A stretch of DNA of 64,000 nt from the NCBI GenBank assembly GCA_964035795.1, contig OZ038324.1, positions 823,524 through 887,523 of the forward strand, in the 5' to 3' direction. Position 1 is the stretch's first letter. Every line of letters begins with the position of its first letter. The notes under the pieces are model-generated. The model saw only the letters and a program-made list of their open reading frames with translations, did no database searches and was not told where the DNA came from. This document shows, piece after piece, positions 45,501 through 56,100 of this stretch. The DNA is from Pterobdella sp. o SKG-2022 (taxonomy: Eukaryota; Annelida; Clitellata; Hirudinida; Piscicolidae). The position numbers and the translations under genes are program-made.

Positions 45501-48500
45501 CCATTTGAAAAAAGACCCAATATAATTCAAGTGGTAACACTTGAAGTCAAGTTCAAAGCAAAAGTTTTTCAAATTTCACTACAAAACTTTGACAACATCG
45601 AACATAAAATCAATAGAGAAGCGACATGAGGCAGATGTGAACTAAAAAACCAGTACTTCAATGGTTTAAATAATCAATAAATATTATAAATTATTCAGAT
45701 TTTAATAGATTAATAATTAAAAACGCATTTGTTGTCATGACTTAGAAGCAATCTGAACAATTGGAGCACTAACTTGGCATCATCATCCCCGAGCCCCAGA
45801 GACACCACCCGCTGACCCCCCAACTCCTCCATCCGCTTGTCCACGTATTTGCCTATTTTGTTGTAGTGCTCGTATGTCTTGTTGCCCAGACCAAACACCT
45901 TTGAAAGTCAATCTTACCATGTTCGTTGTTTACCCATTAACCTTTCAAAGTGCACATCTTCAAAGATTAGCTTAGATATGGGACAGTGATGAGTCATTTC
46001 GAGATTACAATATATTGCTGACTCTACAACAATGACAACACAAAATTTGACAAAACATGTGTCATGACCCTCTCAGCTCATGTGCTATTTCACCCCAACG
46101 ACTTCATGGAGGCATCCGATTATATAACATGGTCTAAGTCATAATTGCTACGTTTAATACTTTACAAGGGATTAATTTGTCAAACTATCTGAACAATCGG
46201 TTGTGTGTGCATTCTCAAGCAGGTTACATAGACATAAATTGAAGTCCTAATGTGGATAAATGAACGAGTGCTCGTAAAGGCACTTACAGGGTCATATTCA
46301 AAGTAATAAGCATCGTGTCACATTTTTATTCCGTATTTCATCATTGGCCAAAATAATAACAGTAAAAATTATTATTATTATTATTATTAAACTTTGAAAA
46401 CATTAATTGAGGATTCATAAATTTATTTAAAATAAAAGCTATAATTTTCGACTAGTATAGTCTTATCATAAAACGTTAAAATGCATGAATCCTCCATTAA
46501 TGTTTTCAAAGTTTAATTGTTATACAAAACATACATAAGATGTCTCCGAAAAGAAAAATTATTATTATTACTGTAGTCTTGGGAACCAACGTAAACTGCA
46601 TCAGAATGCAGTGCTTTTGGTTAAAGGCTGCTTTTGTGTTATAACCTGAATAACAGTAGACTCTGGTAGCAGTTGACAAACTGATATGCTGCTATCTTTT
46701 TAATTTGGCTTGACAGATGATCCTGGTTGACAATGGCAAGCTAAACTGCCAAAATGTGGGAATGTCGGCCAGTATAGCTCAGAGGTAGAACAGTAGAACA
46801 ATTATCTAGCTACCGGGTTCATTCTAGCGTGGGCCGAAAATTATCACTTTTTCGCCAGTGTTTTCGCTACATTAAATTTTTGGCAAAAGCTTTGATCTAT
46901 GAATAAAAGCGTTTTATAAATACCGCATTACATTAAATTGGCAGATCTTGAATTTAGTAATACTGAGTTGGATAACTATCATTTCTCATAACAGTTCTTA
47001 ACTAACTCTCCAACAAACTCTGTGACAATTTGCTAAGATTAGACATGGTGAGATTTTGAAAATCAAACCAGGTGTCTGATATACATACATAACATAGGTG
47101 TATCAATAACTTACACCGACTACTGTCAACCCTAGTTATTGTGGCATTTACAGGGAAATGATACGTTTGAAAAATAATGATCATTAACAAAAGTTATTTC
47201 TATTGTCATTCAATATTTTTTTGACTGGCAAGATGAAAAGTATCTGATAGAATCCTGTACAGGATCATCAACACATGCAAAAATAAAAAAAGAAGACAGA
47301 TAAAGAAAAATTGAGATTGAAATGTTAAAAATAGAATCAAACGCACACACAACACTCACAGCAAACTTTATTCCATGCATCTCCATGCTTCCCTCCTGCA
47401 ACCACTCATACAAGTCATTGCTGTTGTCTGTGGCATCACCTTCCCCATATGTGGCCATTATGAACACCACCATCGAGTTCTCGATTTCTTTTAACCTTAC
47501 CAAGTCATTCTGATAGTATTCAAAGATATTTTATCAACATTAAAAGCTTCTGTACAAATCAAATAGAAAAACCACAGAAATAGTTGATTTCATGATTTTA
47601 TACTATACTAAAAAGAGCCCTATTCACATTATTTTAATGCTTGATCTGACATGAACAGTGGTCTGAGTTATTGAAGTTAAATTAGTAAAACACCTCTCTT
47701 AGTGCTGTGCAGAAAATTTGATAAGTGACCTCCAAATGAGCACTCAATATTGAAAATGGCATCATTATTATAGTCAGCATCTTTCCCTTTTTTAAGAGGT
47801 CACTGATTTTTTTCTCTCACCATTTCACCCTGTCATAGGCACCTTCAAGACCTAATCCAAGGCCACAACAAAGGTTATCCATTATACTTTTCTAAGCTAA
47901 CCTTGGCCTTCCTCTTTCTCCACTGCCTTCCACCTCAAACCTCCATGCCTGCTTAACACAATCATCATTCAATTTCCTTACAACATGACTCAGCCATCTC
48001 AAACTTCCTTGTCTCGCCATTTCAACAATCATACTATCTAACTCCAATCTAACCATCAACTCTTTTGTCCTCACGCTATCAGCTAGCTGCACACCACACA
48101 TTCAAAGCATCCATTTTTCCGCTCTTCTCAAAATACAATTTTCAACGAATCTTACCACCCAAGTTTCCAAGCCATGTCATGACAGGTCTCACACATGTCC
48201 TATAAATATGTCCTTTGACATTCCATGTGTGTCTTACCACATAACATAGATGACATACTGTTGAATGCCTTCCATCCCAGCCCTATTCTTCGTGTAACAG
48301 CTAGCTCACTTCCTCCTCCACCATTCATATTGTACCCTAGATAACAAAAATTGTTCACCCTCTCCAACTCACTCAGACAAACATTTGAAACATTTTTATA
48401 TTCCTCATTTGAAACATTCATACAAACTCTGCATTCAAAAATACTATTCATCTTACAAGAAACTCTCTTTATCTTAGCACACCATGCATGGACGCACTTT

Positions 48501-49753
48501 TTACATGTCTTACACCTCACACAATTTACCTTAGCTCTCTTCCCACACACACTACATGGATCAATTTTAGCCAAGACAACAACCCCACCATCACCACCAC
48601 TCTCCATAACCTTTCTTACCAAGATTAACCTTCAATCCTTTCCCTTGAAAAACTTCCTTCCAATAAATGAATTGCACTTCTAGTTCTTCCATAGTCTCTG
48701 TCATCAAGACCAAGTCAGCTGCATAAAGCAGTTCATACAAAGAACCTTTTCTTTCGCTTTCAGACAATTTATTTAGCATTATTGAAAACAAAAATGGTGA
48801 AAGAACTGATCCTTGATGGATACCTACACCAACATCAAATTCTTCCAAATGTCCATCTCCAACCTGAACCTGCGTTTTTGCTCCTTTGTATATCGACATT
48901 ACTGCCTAAACCAACCTTTCCGAGACCAACTTCTTTCTCAGTGCCCATTCAATCACCTTCTTTGGCACCCAATCGAAAGCCTTCTCCAAATCAACAAAAC
49001 AGATAAAAAGCTTTCTATTCTTTTCAAGGTAGCTTTCCTGCATTCTCCTAAGAATAAAAATAGGAGAATGCAGGAAAGCTTCCTTGAAAAAAAATAGGTG
49101 ACTATAAACATAGTAAAAGGTTTAATTGATTTGAAATAATACTCTGGTAGTTTTCTAAATTTTATGCTTTCACAAAATGAAATTTTTATTTAATTTTTGC
49201 GAGATGGAGATCAACTTGGTCACCACCACATCAGTGAAAAAATTTTATCAAAATGATTAGAAAATCAATTAAAAGCACCATTTCAGCTTCTTCTGGGTCA
49301 AAAGCTAAAGCTTTAAGAGCAAATCTTTTTGATTCTTGAGCCAGTCTGTTGGCAAACTCTTCTGCTGTACCAGTTTGTGAGCCATAAAAGATCACCATGG
49401 AACGACCCTTCATGTATATAAAAGCTCATGTAAAAATTTATTTAGATTGATCATACTTAGAAATGTTTTGGATTTATTTAGATGACATTTTTTTACTCAC
49501 ACCACTTTTCATTCTATCAATAAAGCTTTGGCTCTTTTGGGAACTATCTGTTGCATTGCTGTGAACAATGGTTGAAAGTCAGTGAAATAAAATACAAACT
49601 ATATCAACTGTATCCTTACCTAGCTACAAATTTTTTCAAAGTAGGTTCTGATTTTTTTCTAATAAAAAAATAATATGTAGTAGCAACTATTCCTCCAAGA
49701 AATACAACATCAAAAATGTTGAATCCGTAAAATTTCTGCTGTATCTCTGACAT
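38949..49753 (-). CDS. POR: NADPH-cytochrome P450 reductase (complete, 15 exons)
   Basis: Exons (minus): 49753-49620, 49558-49501, 49407-49279, 47509-47360, 45898-45774, 45299-45210, 45001-44903, 44781-44543, 44465-44284, 44163-44014, 43866-43682, 40250-40135, 39779-39634, 39258-39176, 39096-38949. Phases all agree and give 677 aa, the normal length. The enzyme passes electrons from NADPH through FAD and FMN to ER cytochromes P450. An N-terminal anchor (about 16-34, [15 protein letters not shown]) holds it in the ER membrane. FMN-domain motifs are [10 protein letters not shown] (72-81), ATYGEGD (126-132) and [11 protein letters not shown] (160-170). FAD-domain motif [10 protein letters not shown] is at 443-452. 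NADPH-binding motifs are GPGTGVAPF (531-539), [10 protein letters not shown] and [11 protein letters not shown], and it ends in the family's DVWS. Introns 3 and 11 contain LINEs and intron 13 a (TATC)n repeat. No defect was seen. Confidence 0.97.
39285..39595. repeat. (TATC)n tetranucleotide microsatellite
   Basis: About 310 bp of TATC/TACC tetramers within POR intron 13, between exons 13 and 14, starting about 30 bp upstream of exon 14 (on the gene strand, the repeat precedes the acceptor). Confidence 0.97.
40395..43225 (-). mobile_element. Degenerate LINE with endonuclease and reverse transcriptase remnants, in POR intron 11
   Basis: On the minus strand, in order: [16 protein letters not shown] (EN N-terminus, about 43090), [13 protein letters not shown] and [11 protein letters not shown] (EN, 42440-42700), then RT fingers [27 protein letters not shown] and [11 protein letters not shown] (41435-41764), then [13 protein letters not shown] and a catalytic box reading YAEDIDF instead of YADD (40951-41274), then the post-RT tail (40405-40906). 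Multiple frameshifts and the changed catalytic Asp make it inactive. It is in the same orientation as the POR gene. Confidence 0.8.
43290..43445 (+). repeat. Dispersed repeat family A, copy 2
   Basis: Shares CAAATGACAAAGGTACCAGA and CTACTGTTATCCAGGTTTTA with copy 1 at 15050-15190. It lies in POR intron 11, just upstream (gene sense) of the LINE. Confidence 0.7.
46388..46515. mobile_element. MITE-like element with 31-bp terminal inverted repeats
   Basis: Arms at 46388-46418 and 46485-46515 are reverse complements at 30 of 31 positions (core AAACTTTGAAAACATTAAT). The 66-bp interior contains AAAAGCTATAATTTTCGA and TCATAAAACGTT, which recur at about 12116-12160. Small size, inverted ends and a second related copy suggest a non-autonomous DNA transposon; a clear target-site duplication was not established. 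Confidence 0.65.
46615..46690 (-). repeat. Dispersed repeat family A, copy 3
   Basis: The reverse complement closely matches 15120-15195 (GTCAACTGCTACCAGAGTCT and on), in POR intron 4. Confidence 0.7.
46764..46935 (+). mobile_element. tRNA-derived SINE, copy 1 (POR intron 4)
   Basis: The tRNA-like head has box A (TAGCTCAGAGGTAGA) and box B (GGTTCATTCTA, degraded). A body with TTCGCTACATTAAATTTTTG and CTTTGATCTATGAATAAAAG follows, and the end is GCATTACATT. Other copies are at 50561-50743 and 58381-58546. Confidence 0.85.
47770..49080 (-). mobile_element. 5'-truncated LINE in POR intron 3
   Basis: The minus strand encodes an RT C-terminal half ([19 protein letters not shown], then a catalytic box reading YAADLVLM, then KGLKVNLGK; 48591-48899). 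Next comes a cysteine-rich region ([14 protein letters not shown], then [12 protein letters not shown], then CRVC; 48400-48570), then [15 protein letters not shown] and a tail [17 protein letters not shown] with RGRPR (47892-48101). The YADD box is changed, so it is inactive. Its 5' end meets a 28-bp inverted repeat. A 3'-end relative lies at 4340-4620. Confidence 0.85.
49023..49088. repeat. 28-bp inverted repeat (foldback) at the LINE 5' junction
   Basis: The arms 49023-49050 and 49061-49088 are complementary at 27 of 28 positions around a 10-bp AT-rich loop (core CTTTCCTGCATTCTCCTA). The left arm is still LINE-like; the right arm is its inverted copy. Confidence 0.9.
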
Positions 49754-49964
49754 ACTTATTCAAATGATTAAAAAACTCGGAAAAATTAAGCGGCTTTCAA
49801 TAACTAAAAGTAAAACACAGTTAAACTTAAAAATGGTTTCTTTAAAATATTTACTATAATTATATCAAGTTATATAACGAATAAAGCGAGACATTTTAAA
49901 AATGTTCTTCACGATACATACTCGAGTTAAAAACAGACTCAAGTTTCAAGGTAGTTTAACAGGT

Positions 49965-49970
49965 TTTATT
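49965..49970 (-). terminator. Candidate ERMP1 polyadenylation signal
   Basis: AATAAA on the minus strand, about 185 bp beyond the ERMP1 stop and about 215 bp before the POR start codon. It marks how tightly the two genes are packed. Confidence 0.5.
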
Positions 49971-50153
49971 TCATCTAAGATAAAACACAAAAACAACAAA
50001 AAAAAAGTTACATGTTACAAATATAAATTTATAAAAATTTATAAAAACAAATAAAACGAAGTTTTATACTAAAAATGGAAATTCAAAACAGCTTATAACA
50101 CAAGCTAGGTATGCTCTAAAAATAATCTAAAACTCTGGGCAACAGAGATGTTA

Positions 50154-53100
50154 TCAGAGAATCCACGAGTCATAAGTGGACTGGGAGGTGACCGGGGCGA
50201 CGGTGAGAGGGAGGTTATGCAGGAGGGATTTGAGTGTCCGTGAAGTGGCATTTTCAAAATCATTACTTACTACCGCTATTTGCACCAGACCTTCCTTGCA
50301 CTCCACATTGCCAGAACACTAAATCGTGTGATTATCATTAAGATGTTCGCCGAAATAATTATTTACAATATTTATAATCACTATTGAATATTTGAAAATT
50401 TTTTGATAGTTTATCACATAATTTGAAATTTAATTCAAATAAAAATTTACAAATGATCTAAGAAATCACCTTGAAAACAAATTCAATATGATGGTGGTTA
50501 GGCGGCTTGCTGGCACCCACAAGAGACACAAAGAAGTGTTTGCGGGTACTATAAATATATGTAATGTAATGTAATGGGGTATTTATAAAGCACTTTTCCT
50601 TATAGATCAAAGCGCATGCTGCAAATTTAATGTAGCGAAAACACACTGTGGAACAGGTGCTAATTGTCGGTCCACACGGGATCGAACCCGGTAACTTTAG
50701 ATAATTAGTCTAAGGCTCTACCTCTGAGCTATACGGGCCGACATATTAATATATTTGCGGCTGTGACCAATCACAACCCAACAATTTATGATTAGATAGA
50801 TGCCACGATTGTAAATGCGCTTTTATCTCCAACAAATGAGGGTGGCCAGATATGCTATAATTACAAAAGATTTTTTTCATTTTTATACACTTCTGAGCTC
50901 CCTGGAACATCCCTATTTATTTAAATAACTCCCATATGTAATTCTTGTGAACCTCAAGTAGGGGGGTACATTTGTGGGGTTGATGACGTCATAATTCCAT
51001 TGAACCACTTCCGCTTTCTCTTGCACACTCACGTACAAATTCATGTATTGGCTTCCTGTCATTATAAAGTATCTCAAACGGTTGTTTAAGGAGAAATTTT
51101 CATTTGTTAATGATAGTGCTAAATAAAAAATAAATGAAACAATTTTAAGTTTTCCTCTTCATTCTTTAAAGACACGATGCAATCATTTTGAATGCTTATG
51201 TACTCATCAATTATATTCTCTTCCTGTAGTATTTTGTTTCAAAGCTTGCCGAACAAAACACGACTGAATCATGGTGACCAGCTGTGAATGACTCAAGCAT
51301 GCTTCGTAGATAGCTGATTTTTCAACCTTATTTAGAAGCGACCTTCTTGAAAGCAGCCATAGGAATTGTGTGAAACCTCACTGCATTGAAGTGCAATGGG
51401 ATGAGTGATGATTTAATGTTTTATGCACTTGCAAGTTCCCACCCATGCAAAATATATGTATAAACATGAGGCAACAAATTATAGGAATATAATTATTTAT
51501 TATTATGTAAACTACGACATTCTTAACAAAGATACATGATGATTTTTATAGTGATAAAATGTGATGGAATGGAGGATGATAATGTGGAGATGATGAAGTT
51601 TCATGAGAATGAGAAGCAAAGGGAAACAAACCAGTGATATTGAAGGAGTACTTGATGCACGTTTGGTTGAGGACAGGCTGGTTAAAGGAGACCTTGACTC
51701 CATCAACCTGCAACTCCTCCGCTTCCCTCCAGTACAACTTGCTGTCAATTTATTCCTTATCATTTGTGGCACTATTCGATACTTGTGGGCTTAAACTCAC
51801 GCAGTTAAAATTTGAATTGAGAATATTTTTCAATAAACTAATAAATATAATAAATGAGCGTGCTCAAAAAATTTAGGAGTTGTTCAAAACATTGATAGGA
51901 GACGAAACCATCATTTGAATGAGTCCAGCCCATCATAAACCTTTATGCTCTATCAAACTTATCGAACATTATAGCTGTAAGGTCAACAAACACAAAGTAT
52001 TTATTAAAACGAAGACACGAAGCTTTTTGTAAGATTAGCTTACATTATCATTTGAAAAAGCTTCATTAAAATGTCTGCAAAATATTTTTATAATACAAAT
52101 AATAAGATCAAATTGTTATATGAAAATTTGAAATTTTAACAACATTTTTATAATGAATAAACTTTACTTAGCATATTTAAAAATTCAGATACAAAATGTT
52201 CACTTGATCATGTGGATGACAGGCAGATAGAAAGCCCAGCCACAGTAAGGCTGGTCGAGGCACTCCCTCGCCTTGAAGCCTTTGAAGAACTCTTCATCCT
52301 CTCTGTTGTGAGGCCTCTGCAAGTGCCTGAGGGCTGTGCGGTCCAGGGGAATTGCCACCAGGCTGTTGTCTTGTTGGAATACATTGCCGTCCTTGTCATG
52401 CAACCTCCGTCTCAAATGCTGGTGATGTATGATATGAATTTTAAAATAAACGGAATTTAAAATTTTTAGAGCTCTAAGGCAGATGATTGAAGCTCAAAGA
52501 TGCCATGATCAAAAAGTCAATTAATCGCATTGCAAAAGTTTTCCATTTGTTAGCTGCATTAAGTTGCCCCAAACTGGGAGCGTGGTTGCACAATTTATAT
52601 GATCTATGGGGCGTCACTCAATGTCCTAATAAAACTACCTGAAAAAAAATGCGTTTGTTGGTGGGATGATGTGGGTGGTCGCTGAAAGGATCTCCAAGGG
52701 GAGTGAAGATGATGAGAAAGACAAAGATGGTGCAAATACTGGTCATGATTATCATCAACCGTTTCACTCTGTCCATTGTCACAATCAAACTCAGCTGTCA
52801 ATGAAGAATTTTGTTGATTATTGTGACATGCGTTTTGATGAAAACATGACCATATGAGTGCTATCATGCTAATAATTTAGGTAGACTATAAAGACTAGAC
52901 TATTTAAATGATGATGATGATGATGATGATGATGAAAATAATAATATAACAACAGACGTTGAGTGAGAGCAAGAGGTTGGTAGCAAAGGCGACCATGAAA
53001 GCCATAATGAAGTCAGAGATGGCTGTGACCCCTGACCTGCCCATTATGGGCACAAAAGTCATTAAAACCCCCTCAATGAGGAATGTGATGAGAAAGATTG

Positions 53101-56100
53101 GAATGAGAGAAAAGAGGAAGTGGAAGATAAGTTTTGGTGAAGTGAAGTGGGTGGAAAGTTTGGATGGAGAGAAACAGGAGTAAATGAAGGATTGAAAGAA
53201 AAAGAATAGACTTAAAGTTGTGATGACGAATGATGAAGCTAATTGCAAGTAAGTAAGGAGGGCTAAGATGGCACTGGAATAGGCCAAGTGGCAGTCATTG
53301 TAGAGGTAAATCAGCAAAAGAGTGCTGACATCCATCCTCGATATGAAATGCTTCACTATTTGGATGCTCAACAGATTTATAACAATTACTGGAATGCTAT
53401 ACAACATGAAAAGCAACCAAGTCTTGCTGTACCAGCTCATTGGTCGATTAAGTGTGTCAAGAAATAGGGCAACCAATAAGGACATGACTGTGGATGCCAT
53501 CCAAGTCAGTGCAATGCTCACTGCAGTCAGTTTGAAGCCTTTCCTGTAATCTGCGTAAAACATTATCTAATGAGGGCATTTCACTCATTCAAAATGTTAA
53601 CATTAATGAAGAGTTTAAAAATAATTAAAATAGAACCTTTTGATCTAAGTGAGACAAAGACTTTAATGAAAGAGCAAGCGACGAGGATGATGTTGGTGAC
53701 GGTGAGGAAGGATGCAGGGAAGATAATCACCACCAAGCCACTCAAGTCCAAAAACACCATGCGGCCCCTGTCATCCAACCATCAGTATTAGTCTATACTT
53801 CAGTCCATCTATCTATCCACCAGTCCATCAATCCATCACTCCATCAATAAATATATAATTGTCAAAACGATGAAATGTTTGCTTTATCAATATTTTCAAG
53901 TCTGAATAGCGCTTGAAAACTCCTATATATTCATTAAAAACTGATTATTTAAACTTAGTTGGAACTAAAAATAAGTGACAGATATAAGAATAAAAATTAG
54001 AATTATGGCAAGAACCAACGGGTTTAGTGAAGGTGGGTGAGGCAGTGGGTGTTGCGAGGCGATAGCATGCACCAATGAAAGCAGGTTCTCTCCACTCCTC
54101 TGCATACACCCGGCTACAATCTGTTGTGCATTGTCGTGTCTGGTGTGGTACACGTAGCCATTTCTGATGTACGCCAAATCCACCCCTGTTGTGCAGCAAT
54201 ACAGGTCTATTTATATTACTTCAAGGGCAAAGTGCGTATTCAGAGTCAACATCAAAAATACAAGCGATGAGTCATCTCAATAGACTTTGCTAAGCATTAG
54301 TTGATTATTTTATAAGTTCATAACATTCTACCCATGAAACTTGTCAATGAGGCTTTCATTAGACAACGTCTACACCAATGTTCAAACCTCAGACAGGTGC
54401 CTACCAAGATTTAAATCCGGCTTTTCCTACTTTTTTGAGTGTGCCCAAAATAACTTCATTTATGAAAATAATGTTTGCAATTTCAATAATCTGAATCTCC
54501 ATTTTTCAAATTTGAAACATCTTTTTCTTTCAAACCAACTTTAAGAGTAGCTGGCAATTCTTCACAAACCACCTTACCTTCACCATTCAATGTCCTAGCC
54601 ACATGACCTCAAAAAAGAGAATGAAACCCTGAAATCCATAACACTCTTAGATCACGCAAGAATTGTTAGTAATGAGAACCATTGTTTTTTGTGAAGTCAT
54701 GGAGGTTCATAGTGGGACCATGCCTAGCTTTCTTCATGGCACATGTTTCAACAGCATGCAACATGATATGTCTGACAAAGTTTAAATAGATACTACCTCT
54801 AATCTATAAAGATGAATGGCGATCAGTAAGAAGTAGAAGTGCTACAAATTATATTCTATCACGATCACATGATCTGACATTTTGTCAAAAAACAATTGAA
54901 AGCAGACAAAGACATCACAAACGAACCAGGAATGCCGCCATAGTCCCTAAAGATCCTGAAGTCAGTGTCGGAAGGAATAGCCCCACTCTGGAAGATCTCC
55001 TGACCCAGTACTGAGACGTGAGGATCAGGGGCCTCCCTGGTGAACAAATCCAGCATCCACTGAGCCTCTGTCGCTGTGGGTGAGCATTTATGAGGTTGTT
55101 TACTAAAACATCGCGAGTAGTTCAAAAATATATTTTCATCAATTAAAACTTGAAAGTCTGAAAAGTTTTTAACACATTTTCGTAAATTTCTCATGAAAAA
55201 AATAAATTAATGGTAGAAATTATTTATTTATTCATTATAACTATATTGTTATTAACAATAATGAAAGTGTAAAAATATATTTACTACCGAGTTTTATTGG
55301 GCATATTTTTCTGGTTAGGGATGTGATTGATGAGAGATGTGATTGATTATAGATGTGATTGGCTATGGATGTGATCGGTTAAGAATGTAATTGGTTGGAG
55401 ATTTGATTTGTTAGAAATGTGATCAGTTAATGATGTGATTGGTTATGGATGTGATTAGTTAAGGATGTGATTGCTTAGGGGTGTGATTGGTTAGGGATGT
55501 GATTGGTTAGCAGTGTAATTGGTCAGAAGTGCGATTGACTAACTAGCTTGGAAGAGTATTTCCTTCCCACTGGCTCCAGCAGCCTCAAGGTTCACAAAGA
55601 CCTCCACATCTTTGAACCATTTGTGTTGGGTCACAAAGGCATGGCTTCCCTTATATAGTAATAATTTCATAGGGATGATGATTGCCTTATATGGTAATGA
55701 TTTCATATGGATGATGATTGCTTTATTTCTTTTTTAGATCGACTTTCAGTCGTCCCATATTGGGGTTTCGTTAGCTTAACAGATTATTCACAGGGCGCTA
55801 CTCCTTGTGTGTATAATTTTCGGCCCGCGCGGGATTGAACCCGGTTACTTTAGATAACTAGTCTAACGCTCTACCAACTGAGCTATGCGGGCCGACTTAT
55901 ATGGTAATAATTTTATATCACCTTTGGTGAAGGAAAACGAGGGATAAAAAGATTTGCTTGATGTTGTATAAAAAGGGATTGTTTGATTGATGATGGTTGC
56001 CTTACAAGAAAATAACTTGAAAGAATTCTTTACCATGATGAACCAGATGAAGGTTTAAATAGTAGGATATTTATGTGATTATAAAACTGTTTAATTTCAC

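Noticed and set aside
55822..55896. Functional tRNA-Thr (AGT) gene
   Set aside because: The head pairs well in the acceptor stem, but the T-arm loop is one base short, and it belongs to a repeated SINE head also found with an Ile-like loop.
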